From NCBI GenBank assembly GCA_947034895.1, contig OX344763.1, positions 28,891,025 to 28,955,024 of the forward strand: 64,000 nucleotides of DNA, given 5' to 3'. The position numbers and the translations under genes are program-made. Under the pieces are notes generated by a model. The model was not told the origin of the DNA and did no database searches. It worked only from the letters and a program-made list of their open reading frames with translations. The DNA is from Rhytidiadelphus loreus. Taxonomy: Eukaryota; Streptophyta; Bryopsida; Hypnales; Hylocomiaceae. This document shows positions 42,022 to 54,859 of the stretch, piece after piece; within the stretch, counting starts at the first letter, position 1, and every line of letters begins with the position of its first letter.

Positions 42022-42284
42022 GAGCATCCCCACCAATTTGTTTTGTAACCCTAAAAATTTAGGGAGAGGACCTCAAATGGGGATGGGGATACAAAAGCTT
42101 GCGTGCACCAGTCTCGAAACAAGATCTCTACCCCAAATTTATAGAGAACTGGGTAAAAGTTGGGCCCAATTCTCTGTATTCAAGCTCATATAGAGAACAT
42201 GCGAGGTCTCATCCTTATAAAATCAAGGTTGACTGGATTGAGGTCCCAAGTTTAGGGAAAGAAAACTCCCTAGTGGGGATGCTC
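42022..42284. mobile_element. Tourist-like miniature element (PIF/Harbinger type), copy 1
   Basis: Ends GAGCATCCCCACCAA and (inverted) GAGCATCCCCACTA are flanked by direct TTA triplets (42019-42021, 42285-42287). It is 263 bp long, the same length as the neighbouring copy at 42305-42567, and about 85-90 percent alike by eye. No coding capacity. Confidence 0.85.
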
Positions 42285-42304
42285 TTATTATCCTCATAAG
42301 TTAA

Positions 42305-42567
42305 GAGCATCCCCACCAATATGTTCTGTATCCCTAAAAATTTAGGGAGAGGACCTCAGATGGGGATGGGGATACAGAAGCTTGCGCGCACCAGTCTCCA
42401 AACAAGATCTCTACCCCAAATTTATAGAGAACTCGGTAAAAGTTGGGCCCAATTCCCTATATTGGAGCTCATATAGAGAACTCGTGAGGTCTCATCCCTA
42501 TGAAGTCAAGGTTGACTAGTTTGAGGTCCCAAGTTTGGGGATAGAGAACACGTTGGTGGGGATGCTC
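42305..42567. mobile_element. Tourist-like miniature element (PIF/Harbinger type), copy 2
   Basis: Ends GAGCATCCCCACCAA and (inverted) GAGCATCCCCACCAA are identical. The flanks are direct TAA triplets (42302-42304, 42568-42570). It is 263 bp long and in the same orientation as copy 1, with only 20 bp between the two elements. The better preserved ends suggest it is the younger insertion. Confidence 0.88.
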
Positions 42568-43018
42568 TAAGTTATGAACTTCCGTGTTGTGCTTGGCCTC
42601 TGCCCTCCTTTGGAAATTGATGGGAACTCCTCGCCATGCCCACATGGAAATAATGTTGGGCATGACCTGGTCACGCACATTTTTGGTTACGTACAATTGG
42701 GAGGTACCCATCAGTGGCAAAAAGGGGTTTCAGGTTCCTTGGTTGGTTGTTTGGTGGGTTCGATTGACTGGGGCCCTTGTGTCTGGATTTGTCATGTGCT
42801 GTAAAGTGTGGATGAAGATGCTGTCCCTCAGTGGCCAATGCAATGCCAAGGAGTCCCCAGCAGTCTCTCCCCCACCCCAACACCAGAAGAACTGAAAAAG
42901 CCAGAGGGAAAGGTGCGGGTTTGGATTGGTGGGTTGAAGCCCTCGAGGAGGCTCACCATACGGTACCGGTCGTAGTGGAAATGACAAGCCACTACCTTAT
43001 GGCAATGATGTAGCCTTT

Positions 43019-43543
43019 TTGCAAATTGACTTCACAAGAAGATGGAAAGAAGACGGACGGATTGCTTTCAAGATTTTATCAATCATTTCTGTGATTACTT
43101 CAGTCAAATTTACCACAGTTTGCGACGAAGAAGTTCATGAATTCGTCAACCTTCATTGTTGTTTTCTTCCCAGGGTCAAACTGAAGATCAATGGAGAAGC
43201 GCTATATCCATGGATAAAAAATTTTGAAAAAGAAGAAGAAGCAAATGAAACCAATGGAATTGCATTACCAAGTGAGGAGGTAAAAAACATACAGGCACAC
43301 GCCATCCGTGGACGAATCACTGGAACTGCTGCAGAATTCAATTGCTACAACCCATGCCTGGTTAACTCTTCATGCAAATTCAGGATGTGGGTTTCTGAAA
43401 AAAATGAATCCAAATCTTTCAAAAATAATCGATCATTTGTGATAAATGATACATTTGCAAATGTGAAAAATTGGGGGCAAGTGGGGGGCATAAAAAAAGG
43501 GCAGATTCTAAATAGGCAACGGTATCCTCTTTCTATGTGGTAG
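43019..43543 (+). CDS. Hypothetical protein frame (up to 174 aa), unidentified
   Basis: An open frame of 525 bp in a stretch with mixed composition. The first in-frame codon is TTG and the nearest upstream in-frame stop is 43011-43013, so an ATG start or an upstream exon is missing. A good splice acceptor (TTTCTTCCCAG) at about 43172 suggests the real coding part may begin at 43173 or that the frame is an exon piece. The protein is hydrophilic, Lys/Glu/Asn-rich, with a few Cys (FNCYNPCLVNSSCKF) and no signal peptide. I recognise no family. It ends 190 bp before a copia LTR, so it may be a captured or relic exon. Confidence 0.3.
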   Translation: MQIDFTRRWKEDGRIAFKILSIISVITSVKFTTVCDEEVHEFVNLHCCFLPRVKLKINGEALYPWIKNFEKEEEANETNGIALPSEEVKNIQAHAIRGRITGTAAEFNCYNPCLVNSSCKFRMWVSEKNESKSFKNNRSFVINDTFANVKNWGQVGGIKKGQILNRQRYPLSMW

Positions 43544-43731
43544 ATGGTGACGAGGACAATCCAACAATAGAACAATACACATGGACTTCCTTATAGGAGT
43601 TCTATGATCCTTCTTCATAGGACAAAAACTTGAAGTTTTGCTTATGTTTTTCATCTCGGGAAAAATTGTCCAAGAAAAAAATTATTTAGAATATTTGAAT
43701 TCATATTTGAAATCAGAGATTCTCAGTCAGT

Positions 43732-43980
43732 TGTGTAGTCCAGAATAGCGGAGGAGTTTTACACCTAATCTCATCCTGTTGCGAAGGAAGCAAAGCATAG
43801 ACACAGAAAATATATATATTGCAATAAGAAGTTCTCAAAGTAATTAATCATTAGGGTTACATGATCATACATATATATAGGAGGTATCACTAGTAGTGTT
43901 ACTAGTAGTGAGATCTACTTTTACCTTATCCTAAGTCTCACTTAACCTAAGTTAACTGGGATTGTTATCTTATCTCAACA
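43732..43980 (-). mobile_element. Solo Ty1/copia-type LTR (249 bp), reverse orientation
   Basis: Read on the minus strand, the LTR starts TGTTGAGATAAG and ends GGACTACACA, i.e. TG...CA ends. Directly upstream on that strand is a purine-rich tract (GATCGAGGAGGAG) like a polypurine tract, preceded by the TTTTTTAATGAGGTAACC motif often found just before the 3' LTR of plant copia elements (43985-44020 on plus). A TATATATATG promoter-like run and AT-rich polyadenylation-like signals lie inside. Only about 100 bp of internal sequence remain, so it is a truncated element. No gag or pol is seen. Confidence 0.6.
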
Positions 43981-44099
43981 CTCCTCCTCGATCCCGGGTT
44001 ACCTCATTAAAAAACTTAACTGTGACAAAAACCTTTATAAGGAAAATTCACAGAAAGAAAAAAATTCACGATTGCTTTTTTTTTTTCCCCCTGACCCTG

Positions 44100-45840
44100 A
44101 CCTGCACCCCCCGAAAGCGGTCTAACTTAACTATTACGTAATCCGAGTGACACCGGGCAGGCGCATGGACGGACGACGCGACCGTGACGGCCAAGGGTTG
44201 CGCGGAGACCGAGCATCAAGGCGGAGCCAAAGGCAGCACCCCCCGTCACGCCCCCATAAAAGAAACCCCATGGGAAAAAGAAAAAGAAAAGGAAAAAAGA
44301 ACCCGCCCTCTCTCCTGAGTCACGATTGGCAGCTCTCGCACACATGGCGAAGCCCCAGCACGCCCTGGCGCCGCCCTTCCCGGCTCCCGCGAGACCCGGC
44401 TCCCGCACTGCCGCCGTGCTTTCGGAGCCGTGGCGATCGTCACGCCCGCTCCGCGGCCTCCTGCTCCTCCTGCTGCTGGAAGTGCTGGCAGCTGACGCAC
44501 GCGAGGGGAGGCAGCCTGGTTCCGCGATGTCATCAATTCGCATCACGGGCCTCGCCCTGCCTGCCCGCTTGTCAGCCCAGCCGTCAGGGGAGCCAGGCCA
44601 GGGAAGCCAAGCCAAGCCCCCACCCGTCAGGAAGTCAAGCCCCACCCGTCAGGGGAGCCAAGCCAAGCCCATCCGTCAGGGACCCAACCCACCCGTCAGG
44701 GAGCCACGCCCACCCGTCAGGTAACCGTCCGGAAGCCAACCCCACCCGTCGCCCAATCAGGCCCCGTCCCTCTTGCCAGCCCCCTCCCCTTTCGCCCCTT
44801 CCTGTCACAACTCGTGACCAGCGCTAGCGTTTTTTTATGTGTTTCGCTCGTAGCCGGGCATTCGTTTCCTCGGTCTTTGCGCCCCGCCCCCCCTGCGCTA
44901 CAGTAGCTCATCATGCGTGGGTGGCGCTCGCTGGTTGAGTCTCAGGTTGAGTATCATCAAGTTCCTTGGTGCTAGCAGGCGCAGTTGGCGTTGTAGTGAT
45001 GGTGATGATGAGTACAATAGCGTTTTGTGAAGGCAAGGTAAGGTAAAGCGCGAGTGGAGGCGCTCGAGGCTTGGGAGCAGGAGTCCTGGAGCAGGAGCGT
45101 GAGTTCATTCCTGGCGTCCCCCTCCCCAGCTGCCCCCCGCGTGATTCCCTGGGATTGCGCCTGGTTGTCCGTGCATGCGCATGTTGTGGACACGACGGAC
45201 ACGTGAATGCGTTCGGGGTCCCCACCAGGGGCACCACGCCTGCTGGGGCCACGCTGCTGGTGCAGCAGCACTCCAGGAGCTGGGGTGGCGCTCACAGGGG
45301 CTGGCAGCTATGATGATGAGCAGATGAGGACGACGACGACGACGACGAGGAGGAGGAGCGAGAGCAGCAGCAGGAACAGGACGCATGCTCGATGTTGACG
45401 TCTCCAACTGGGCGGGCAGGGCTCTTCTCTTCTTCGTGCGCACGACGGGTGTGATGGTCGGAGGAGGAGGACCAAGCTTACTTACGCCAGAGGATATGAT
45501 ATAGAGCTAGCTTGTCCGTGGCGATTCAACCAGATTTAGAGGATAATACCACGGATCAAACCTTCGTTTCCAGGGGAGGAATTTCGAGTGGCGCTTGTAG
45601 ATTTAGGATAGGAACAACTTGGAGTTTTGTTGAGGAGATAATCTGACGACATTCGCGTGCTTAGAGTAATCTCACAAGCGGAGCTGTGACTGTGGGTGTG
45701 GTGCCTAAACCTCGGCTACGAATTATTCGAAGTTTTGAGGTGGAGATTTGGTGCAAGCACTTGGGAATTGGTTGGTTACAAGCTTCCGTGGAAACCAGTG
45801 TAGGTGTAGGTGTTGGTGCTGTGGTCGTGGTGTTAGTTAG
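44100..45840 (+). promoter_or_regulatory. GC-rich CpG-dense promoter and leader region of the BIM1-like gene
   Basis: Composition changes abruptly to GC-rich at about 44100 and stays so up to the ATG at 45841. It contains a degenerate minisatellite (44570-44755) and a (GAC)/(GAG)/(CAG) triplet run at about 45330-45375. Long frames on both strands are compositional. The exact transcription start is not visible; the segment from about 45480 to 45840 has lower GC and reads like a 5' untranslated leader. The regulatory role is inferred from position. Confidence 0.45.
44570..44755 (+). repeat. GC-rich minisatellite, about 6 degenerate units of 20-25 bp
   Basis: Repeated phrase CACCCGTCAGG followed by GAGCCAAGCC. 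Units vary in length. Lies inside the GC-rich leader of the BIM1-like gene. Confidence 0.75.
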
Positions 45841-45980
45841 ATGGCGTTTGTGACCACGGCAGGGCAGAAACAGCAGCAGGGGCCTGAGAGATCGTCCTCG
45901 TTCACTGCAAACTTCGGAGATTCCGCCGCACAGCAGCAGCAACGCGAGTTTCACGTGGTGCATAGATACAACGCGGCTAT

Positions 45981-46014
<34 letters not shown>

Positions 46015-49000
46015 CAGGCTGAAAGGTCGCCCCACCATTTTGCTGTCAACGAAGGTCCGCATTTCCTTCCATCTTGGTTGATTTCAGGAGGCTCCTTATG
46101 TTCTTATTCAATGCTGGTGCTCAATTCTCCTCGTACTTAGGGGACCCAGGATCCCTTCTGAAAAATGCTCCTGGTGCTTGGGCGCATGCCTTTCATAGCA
46201 TTAGTGAATTTTAGTAATGGCGAATTGACTGTGGGGCATTCCTCGGTTTGTTTGCAGACACTAAACCTTCCACCCACGATTTTCTCTCGCTCTATGACAA
46301 ACCATCCCAGCAAGCGGAAAACGGGTCCAGCGCAGGTAAGATTCACGTTCTCATATCCTTCCTTTTACCGTAATTGTGCCGAATTCTAGAATTGGGACGC
46401 TTTTAAGTAATCCTCGAAGTTCACGTTTCTAAACAACATCCTCCGCGTCAGTCATGTTTGATACATGAGTAGCAAATTCGTTTCCTACGCATTGAAAACT
46501 CTAGAGTTAGGATAGCTCTGACCTTGAAGGTTTTATTGCTGGTATCCAGGCTTATCCTCTGCACTCACTACACATGACTTTTTACAACCACTGGAACGGA
46601 ATGGCGTGCGATCAACGTACAGAGACGCGCCCACACCGCGAGAGAAACCTGCTAACACAATCCCAGCGCTTCAGTCCCGTCATTCCACTCCTGGTCCTGG
46701 TGAGCGGATGCTCCCTGGAGTGTTGCCGAATTACGCCAGCATTCAAGTTCCTTATCCGGTACCGCCAAACTCGATGATTCGGATGGTGGGCGACGCGGAG
46801 GCCTTGCGTCAAAGTCGGGGGTACCCCGTGGCCACGCTTTCGTCGCGGGAGGATCAAAGTGGGCCTCAGGAGTCTTTGAGAGGCGTGGAAGTCGCCGTGG
46901 ATCCTGAAGCTGCTAATGGACGAGGTTAGTGTCCCAGATGTGCCCTTGTTTACTTTGTGATTTTGAGGTTATATACCTGAAGATTTGAGCATCTTTGTAT
47001 TGAAAAATTGGATTATTGCTTGTATTCGACTGGCATAGTATTGCACTCAATCCTCTTCAATCCAACGACCTGGGAGCCCAAGTTTTTCAGTTTGACCTGG
47101 TTTGAATGTGTGAGAAATAAGATACTGTCGATGATAGTGCAGCGAGTGTGCAGGATGTTCTAGAATGCCATTGTAGAGAAAGCTCATTATAACGAGGGTT
47201 GAGTGTACTTGTTCAGAGTCACAAGGACTTGCAAACTTGTGTTTTCTGGCCTGTTTTCTGGTTCATGGCTGTGAGATTTCGTGTTTGTTTTACATTTCGT
47301 GTATGACTGAACTGAACGCCTTCTCTCCTTGTAATTGACAGAAAATCTCGCGTATTGGCCAGGAGTTCGGTTTAAATTTGGTATGCCATCAGATCTGACG
47401 TTTCCAGCAGGTATTCCAGCAGTCAAAACTGCAGTTGAGAATGGACATCAGTCTATACCAGCTATGGCCAAGTAAGCTTCAATTTCAAACTCTTCTATAA
47501 GTTTGTTTTCTCCACCCTTATAGTAGCGCTTCATGGTTGGTGTTCTAGATTCTTGACATATGGAACCCATGTTGAATTTGGGACTGTGTTGGATTTGCAG
47601 GCAGTGGGCACAAGCGGCTCAAGGTATGCTGGAGGTTCCGAAACGCCCTGCACGACCGCCATCGGAGGAGGACGATGACGAAGACGAAGACTCGTCTGAG
47701 CGAATGAAAGGAAGTCGGAAAGAGTCAATGTCACAGAAAGGTAGGTTTTGTGTTTTACAGGAGGCTTGGATGATGGGTGTCCCTTCTGTTTTCATTGAAG
47801 AAACCTATGCTCAACGTTTTGTTATTCCTGCCATTCTCAGGGGATGCTGCACAGAGAGTGGATTCCAAGAATGCCGATTTGAGGGCGTGTACGCCAAGGT
47901 CCAAGCATTCAGCCACGGAGCAGCGGAGGCGGAGCAAAATTAATGACAGGTTTCAAATGTTGCGAGACTTAGTTCCTCACAGTGATCAGAAGCGAGATAA
48001 AGCGTCCTTCTTACTTGAGGTAATTAATGCACTCACGAATGCAATGGATCACACTGTCTGGAGTTTCTAGTCCTTGAACGTGGGATTTTACGAGAGGTCT
48101 GTTTTCCTTCCGTCTATGTAATAGAATATCCAATTACAATATCCGAAATTTATACCAACACGATGCCATCATTACTGAGTTTTCAGGCTCGTTCTGATTG
48201 CAGTGCCAGTCCACACATCCACCAGTAGTCCAAAGATTCTCTCAACCGTATATGAAGTCTCCTTGTTAACAAACTTTATCTGCTTGCAGGTTATCGAGTA
48301 TATTCAAGTTCTTCAGGATAAGGTACGCAAGTTTGAAAATGTGGAGCAAGGACGACATCAGGAAAGGCTGAAGTCCATGGTGTGGGATCTCTGCAAGGTG
48401 AGCGAATGTTCAAACCATCACTTTTTCTTAACCCAGAAAGGCCCAAATTAGGTCTCATTTTCTTCTGAGCAGTTTCCAGTAAATCATATGGGGACTATCT
48501 GTGAATTTTTAAACCAGCACATGCCATGAACTTCACTGATATAAAATTATCTTACCCCAATCGAATTCTATCATTTCTCGATCTTTCCGGACTATTTTCA
48601 AACCCTCAGTTAAAAGTGAAGCTCTCTAAGTTGTCCACTTCATTATATTCACTATCAATGCCTCATGTGTGCGCATGATGTACTCTATTTTTCAGCGAGG
48701 GGCGACAGGCTCAGGCGAAGAGATCTCACAGATCAATGCACTAGTATTTGCCAAGGACTTCGGTTCAGGAGTGAGTCCCGTAGACGTTAAGCCTGCGACG
48801 GAAGTGAACGCAGCTCCCCGTTCCACCGAACAAGGAGGAGCACCGGTATCGGAAGCTCGGTCGACTGTCGGCGTGAACACGCAGCAAGGCTCCAGCCGTC
48901 CTGCTTGCAGCATTCACAGTTGCGTTTCTTCATTAGAAGGGGAGAAAGAGAATGCGACTGCATTGACTGCGCAACCGTTGCCAGTGGGAGTGCAGTCTCT

Positions 49001-51159
49001 GCAGCAGGCCATTCCGTTGCCCTATGCCTTGCCCATTGTGCCCTCGAAGGTAGACGCCACAGCAGAAGCCCTTACTCGTGATGTCGGGTTTTATTTTAAG
49101 TTAGTGTTGGTGTAATGCAAATCCTGTTAGCCTTACCCTTTGTGAGGAAGAATTCATGATTTTGAATTGGCCACTTTGATTGATCGTACTGTGGAAGGTA
49201 TAGTTTAAACGGGGAGAAGCCTTAGATCATTAGATTGAGTGAAGAACATTGCATGTGTTGGTTCAAAAGAATAGCTATTGGAAAATTTTTAGAACATGAA
49301 GCGAAATATGGACTTCTTCGCTCTTAAAGGGTTAATGTTAGCCTGATGTCAGTGTCTTTGCCTTTAGCTTGATATTATAATAGCAACTATTGAGTGAATA
49401 CCAAGATCGATCTAATGTTCTACAAAATTGACATTAATTAGCTTGTGACTCTTTTGTGATGCAGGATTACGGTCGAGGAGCACCTGCTTCCAACTCTCCA
49501 GCGAAAGAGAAGTTGAGTGATCCAGACACTGTGAGCTCCCTTGAAAACGGGTACAACCCGAGCTATGGTCGAGCTGCCACTCCAGATCACCAGTTTGAAG
49601 TGAGACCGCGATTTTCGCTTGCTAGCCAAGCTGACCAAATGACTACCCAGCAATCCAAGGCTGTGCCTCAGAGATCCGCTGCAACGTTTGCAGGTAGAAT
49701 AGATGGAGACCAAGCTCCAAGTGCTAGTGCTCCTAGACAATCACCGCTGTCGCAAGAGAAGCAAGCGAGGCATCCGCAGTCGCAGCAAAATGAGCATGCA
49801 ACCCCTGGAGATGGATCTGCTGCTTCACCTGCGCAAGCTTTGCCTCGGATCCAAGGAGGGGTCATCAATGTGTCTTCTGTGTACTCCCAAGGGTAAGACT
49901 TAAATCCTAAACCTTAAGCCCTAATCCCGGGTGCTTGAAACTGATTGCAAGTCCTGCAACGGTGTCTAGATTTGTACACGTTACCGCAATTGTAATGTGT
50001 ACCCTGTGTCTATATCTCATGGTTGAGTGACCTGTAACCAGTCTTTTGTGGGTGTAGTATAATGGTATTTCAAATCTCGAAATCTGCGAAGTTTATGACT
50101 TGCTTGCGTTGTTACTGGATATCTCAAATCTTGGATTGGTCTGAATTTAAGATATCCTTGTGCTATGGCTAGCACAACAGTGTGTTGAACAGCTAAAAGA
50201 CCGAGGAGTCATGGTTAAGAGTCCTACCAATTTGGTTGATTATATCGTAACGTAATTCTGTGGGGTTCAAATTTTGTATCTTTAGAATCGATGCAGAACA
50301 TTGTGTGTGCTGTTTCAAAAGATATGTAAATTTCGACAAAAGAAAGTTTTCATATGACTCACTGAAAATTGCTCAAGGTTAACATGAGGCCCAATATAGA
50401 CTTCTTGGTCCTTCGGGTTTAAATGTCCTTGATTGTTTTTCTGACTGCTATCTGTCAATGACTTGGTAGTGTTTTGGTGGTGGTTGGTTTTACCACCGAG
50501 TGATATGCTTGTGCTGAGACTGTTATTTTTCTCAAATTGGCAGGTTACTGGACACTTTGACACGCGCATTGCAGAGCTCTGGAGTGGACCTGAGTAAAGC
50601 AAATATTTCTGTCCAAATTGATCTTGGTCAGAATGCCACTGTAGCTGCTGCTGACACTTCAGTCAAGGTAAACAGTCATTCCTTTCTTTACTCCCAATTC
50701 TGAAAAGTCTTGTGGATTCAATTGTGTCTGTTGACCCATAATTTTGCCCGAATAGTCAAATGTGGCTGCTGCTTCCACAGCTTCAGGAGTTGAAATAAAT
50801 CAATTAGGAAATTAAGTTATTATAATTGGCAATTAGCTTTTTAATGCATATATATATATATTTCTTTCTTCAGCTTGAGCAACTTCAGGTATAGTCCTGG
50901 TGTGCCTGGCATATATTCGTGAATTAAAAACTTGGTACATACACTCGTTTTCTCAGCAATTCTCTTATGTCACATTTCAAAGGAGCACATGTTCGGTGTC
51001 TAATGGTTGCCTTTTTCTTTTCTTTCTTTTTTTAATTGATATCAGGTGGCTACAACACCCGAGTCTTCGGCCCAGAGTCATCAATCACAAGGAAGGACAC
51101 GGCCATCACCTGCAGAGCCGGAACCTACTCTGAAAAGACCCAAGCTAGAGGCTCACTAG
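45841..51159 (+). CDS. BIM1: BIM1-like bHLH transcription factor (BES1-interacting Myc-like)
   Basis: Eleven exons: 45841-46054, 46258-46335, 46550-46924, 47342-47471, 47601-47740, 47841-48019, 48290-48397, 48696-49049, 49465-49892, 50544-50667, 51046-51159 (2244 nt, 747 aa). All junctions are GT-AG and phases agree. Exon 8 has two other in-frame donors downstream (about 49083 and 49112), so its end is least certain. BIM proteins bind E-boxes and partner BES1/BZR1 in brassinosteroid signalling in the nucleus. Visible: polyQ (residues 49-59), two conserved motifs THDFLSLY (77-84) and THDFLQPLE (105-113), and an acidic stretch (288-298). The bHLH (about 332-386) has the His335-Glu339-Arg343 basic triad for G-box/E-box contact. 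A BIM-specific C-terminal block ([18 protein letters not shown], 669-686) and a KRPK tail follow. It is longer than the Arabidopsis protein. ATG chosen because it opens the first motif-bearing exon and stops lie upstream. Confidence 0.93.
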
Positions 51160-53015
51160 TCGCTAGCTCAGCTCGGGGTTTGGAAAATGGAGGGTGATGT
51201 GTGTTTCAGAAAATTGTACCATACATGGTTTTGATTCACGTCTCTGGATTGTGATAGGTAAGATCAGTTAGCATCTGGAGGCGTCTGGTAAATTTTCTTC
51301 GCAAAAAGTGTGGGTTTTTTGCGTCTGGAGGATGATTATAGATGAGATGAGTTTTTTCATGGGGTGGTATTATAGGATGGAGTGTGTGTCGACACCCATC
51401 TGCAGGTCATTTACTAAAAAACAGCATTGTAGCCGTCTCCTTCAACAATCATGAAACATGTCCACCGATGGAGTGGGTGTGGTTGCATAGAAGCAGCAGC
51501 AGCAGAAGAAGAAGAAGAAGAAAAGAGGGCTACTCCTTATATGATTTGTAAGCTTTGTGCCATGGTGGTGGTGGCGTGCGCAGGTTTAGTTTCCCTGCCA
51601 ATCTGTATAGTAGTTTTAGTTTCGCCAGACGATGGGTTTTCCAAAGACGAGTAGCAGTTCTGTGTATTGTTCTCACAAATTGTAGTGTTTTTCTTTAACG
51701 GGTGTTGGATTACTCTTTGGTATTGGACTGTGTTTTGGGTGTCATGGTGGTCGAACTGTGTGTGCCTCGAATTGTCTTACAATTCTCTCTTTCATTTCCC
51801 AACATTTCAATGAAGGCACTGATAACTACCAAAGTACTTTGCCAAAATTGATCCTATTAATGGACCAATAGGTGCATCTATAGTAATTTGGAGAGTTATT
51901 CATTGACTCTTTTTTTGGCTACTTCAACGGTGTAGGGAGAAGGTCCAATTATTTTAACCCATAAATGATGTCGAGAATGTTTTTCGGCCGATGAATGACA
52001 AAGAATCTTTCCATGTCGGAATAGAAGTGCAACTATTATATCATTTGTGTGAAAAGGAAATCAATATTTATGTCTTCTACAATAGTTTAGACTTCCAATG
52101 AATGCTTTTGCATTTTTTTAAGCCAACAATTCAAAATAGCTAATTTTCATGGTAACCAATTTGTCGTTTAAGGATTAAAGGACAAGCCTATGATTACTTT
52201 TTCAAACTTCAAAATGTTGATCTTTGCGTACTTTAATTTTTCCAACTATGTATGATTAAAATTATTTGTATTATTGTTTTGAAGATGTAAACTATAAGTC
52301 ATGAAAATTTCAATAAGGGAATATCTAATTCATTTCACTTAGAATGTATTCAATCAACTCTTTGCAAAGAAATTGGATGAAAAATTGTTTTCTTTTCCAT
52401 TTAATAGGCCTCTTTGAAATCATCTAGAGGACACAAAATATCCTCTTTGTTGTTTCAAGCCGTTAAATTGTCTTAGATTATGTTAGGTCTTGTTGGCAAT
52501 TGAAAGGTGATTCCTAGTTCCCTCGGCATGTATTCTTTTGATTCCATATGAATAAACTATGAATTTATAGGTGTACTCAAAATGGACCCTAGGTTCTTAA
52601 GTTTACAAGCTATACATTATAGGCAAGAACATGTACATGTCGGTTTTGGTACGAAGGGCAAAATTAAGTATACTTACCTTAGTTTGCAGAAAAGTGTGAC
52701 TTTTGGTTCTTCCAGTAAGCGAGAACATTTCGGTGAATCCAACTTGAGAAAACTCATGCTTTATCTCCTTTCTTGAATTTTTGCATATTTTTTTGCTTGT
52801 ATCTTTATAATTATATATATTATTTACCTCAATTTCATCAAATTCATCATACACAAAAGTTTTTTTTTCTTTTAAAAGAGTCAAACATTGGTTTGGGTGA
52901 ATGAGAAGTTGTGTGGTAAAAAAACTGAAGCCTTGGAACCTCTGTCCAGATTTTGGACGTCAGAGCTTAAGTCGAGCCTTGGAGCAAACCATGTGATTTT
53001 GACCTAAAACATTGT
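51160..53015. other. 3' untranslated region of the BIM1-like gene and convergent intergenic spacer
   Basis: The first several hundred bases (to about 51800) read like a 3' UTR, with a (AGC)n(AGA)n triplet run at about 51495-51530. The short frame 51451-51654 across this run is not a gene. The rest is AT-rich spacer between two genes that point at each other. No terminator-like or other feature is recognisable. Confidence 0.5.
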
Positions 53016-54859
53016 TCAACACGGTTTATGAAGTGCCAGTTTCTCTGTCGATGGAGCCTCCGCTTTCTTCCCTGCCATGGAGGTCAGATAGATTGTCCAG
53101 ATGAACGAGCAGCAATTGTTGAAAAACACCTACACGTGACACAATTTTCAATCCTGTCTTAGCGATGCTGCTGGAGGTAGAACATGCCTTGCCTTCAAAT
53201 CTGTGCTTCAAACTCAGGCCGCGGATATTATTTTATCATCATAAATAAATCAGAGACAGAGAGGAACAACCTGAAGATGAACAGGAACGTAACGAAATGT
53301 GACAAAATCAAGAGGGGGCCAGTACATGGCTCCACTTTTCCAAGTAGGCCACAAGTCCCGCTTGATTTTTTCAATGGCTTGATCTGCACTTTCCCCTGTA
53401 ACCACCATTCCATGCCAACTTGTTCATCAAGATTGAAGAGACTTTCACAAATTTCAAATGGGTACGTGCAAATTGAATTGAAATGTATCGTCAATCTGTG
53501 ACATCAAATTACACGTAGTAAGATGTTTGGACGGGGCCCATAAAATGTGTCTCACTGCACATGGTTTGAAGGAATTGCAAACCTTGAAGGAAAGAGTTGA
53601 CAGCAAAGAAAGCACTGTTGACAACCGGAGATGCAACAATTTGTCCAGCCAGGACTTTCTTGATGGAACTGGCGATGTCGGTGTTGGGCAATATCCTCTG
53701 CATGAGGTTGAACCACATGTGAAGAATGGGCGCGCTGAAAAACGCGCCAATCCCCAGCATCCGCAGCGTCCGCATCTTGTCCCAATCTTGCTTCGACTCA
53801 CCTTCTTTTAATGTCATGTTGGCAAGATACTGCAAGATCAAGTTTCGTATGCGTCACCATCAAAAAACAAACTTAGGTGTTTGCTAATAATGAAAAATTC
53901 AATTACATCAACAGTCGAATTTTTTTTTTTGTGAATATGCAATTTCAATTGCATCAAAAGTCGAATATAGATAGCTGCAAATATGCAACTTCCGATGTAT
54001 CAAAAATCGACTTCAGGTATTCGCTAATATGCAACTTCAGTCTCATGAAATTGTTACATTGGCTTTCCCTTGTTCCAATGATACTAAAATTTGAACAATT
54101 CTTTACTTTACTTTACTCAAATGATTCAAAGCTAATTTAGGAAACCAAAGAGATAATCTGAATCCTTGAACTAAAAATCACCTCAAGCTTGGAAGAGAAC
54201 TCTCAATAGAAGCTCAGAGGAACCTAGGAATTTAACCTCTACACTTCTATACACTTCTATGGTAGCTTCCATATCTGTAGGAGTTGCAGCAAATCATTTA
54301 AGTAGCTTCAATGAAAGCAACAGAATGCACCAATAGAAAGAAGAAATCATGCCCTACAATTTGTAACAGTAGAACAACAAGTAGTGGACGTTACAAAAAT
54401 ATGCTTATTTTGAATAGCAGTGCAGTTTTAATTATTCGTTCAGGCCCGCAGGGGCTAACACCATCGCTTAGAGCAACGTACTTGGGCCGTCATGTCTGCA
54501 AACGCAAGAATATTGGCAGCCGTGACGCTCTTAGTGGGAAGGGGATATTTGTCGAGCATCCGCAAGTACCACGCTATGAATCCCGAGGGGGGTGTTCCTG
54601 AGGCAGCGGAAGTGGTACCAGTAGCCAAGCCTCTCAAACCTCCCAATGAGAGCGTAGCCAACGGAACTTTCTGGAACTTCTTTCTGATAGAAGGCGTACT
54701 GGGTTGCGGAAGCCGGACGTGGTGATGCCATAGTGGCAATGCAGGGATGTTATTGTTCTTGCTGTGGAATACAATCTTTGCAGAATTATAATACTGGCAG
54801 AGATGAAGATGATGACCTCCACTGACTGATCTTCTTAGATTGGCCACCAATCTGAGCAT
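53016..54859 (-). CDS. Mpv17/PMP22-family organelle membrane protein
   Basis: Four exons on the minus strand: 54859-54482, 53829-53583, 53395-53271, 53129-53016 (864 nt, 287 aa). All introns are GT-AG, and the codon split between exons 2 and 3 gives a Gly. The family forms small four-helix membrane proteins of peroxisomes, mitochondria or plastids, proposed to act as channels or in membrane homeostasis. Residues 1-90 are a Ser/Arg/His-rich extension that looks like an organelle-targeting peptide. The family core starts at FIAWYL (94-99), then the TAANILAFADMTAQ helix (112-126), LGIGAFFSAPILHMWF (151-166), the IKRDLWPTWKSGAMYWPPLD segment, FVTFRYVPVHLQ, and the closing SFIWTIYLTSMAGKKAEAP. Length and motif order fit plant members with an N-terminal extension. 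The gene ends tail to tail with the BIM1-like gene. Confidence 0.92.
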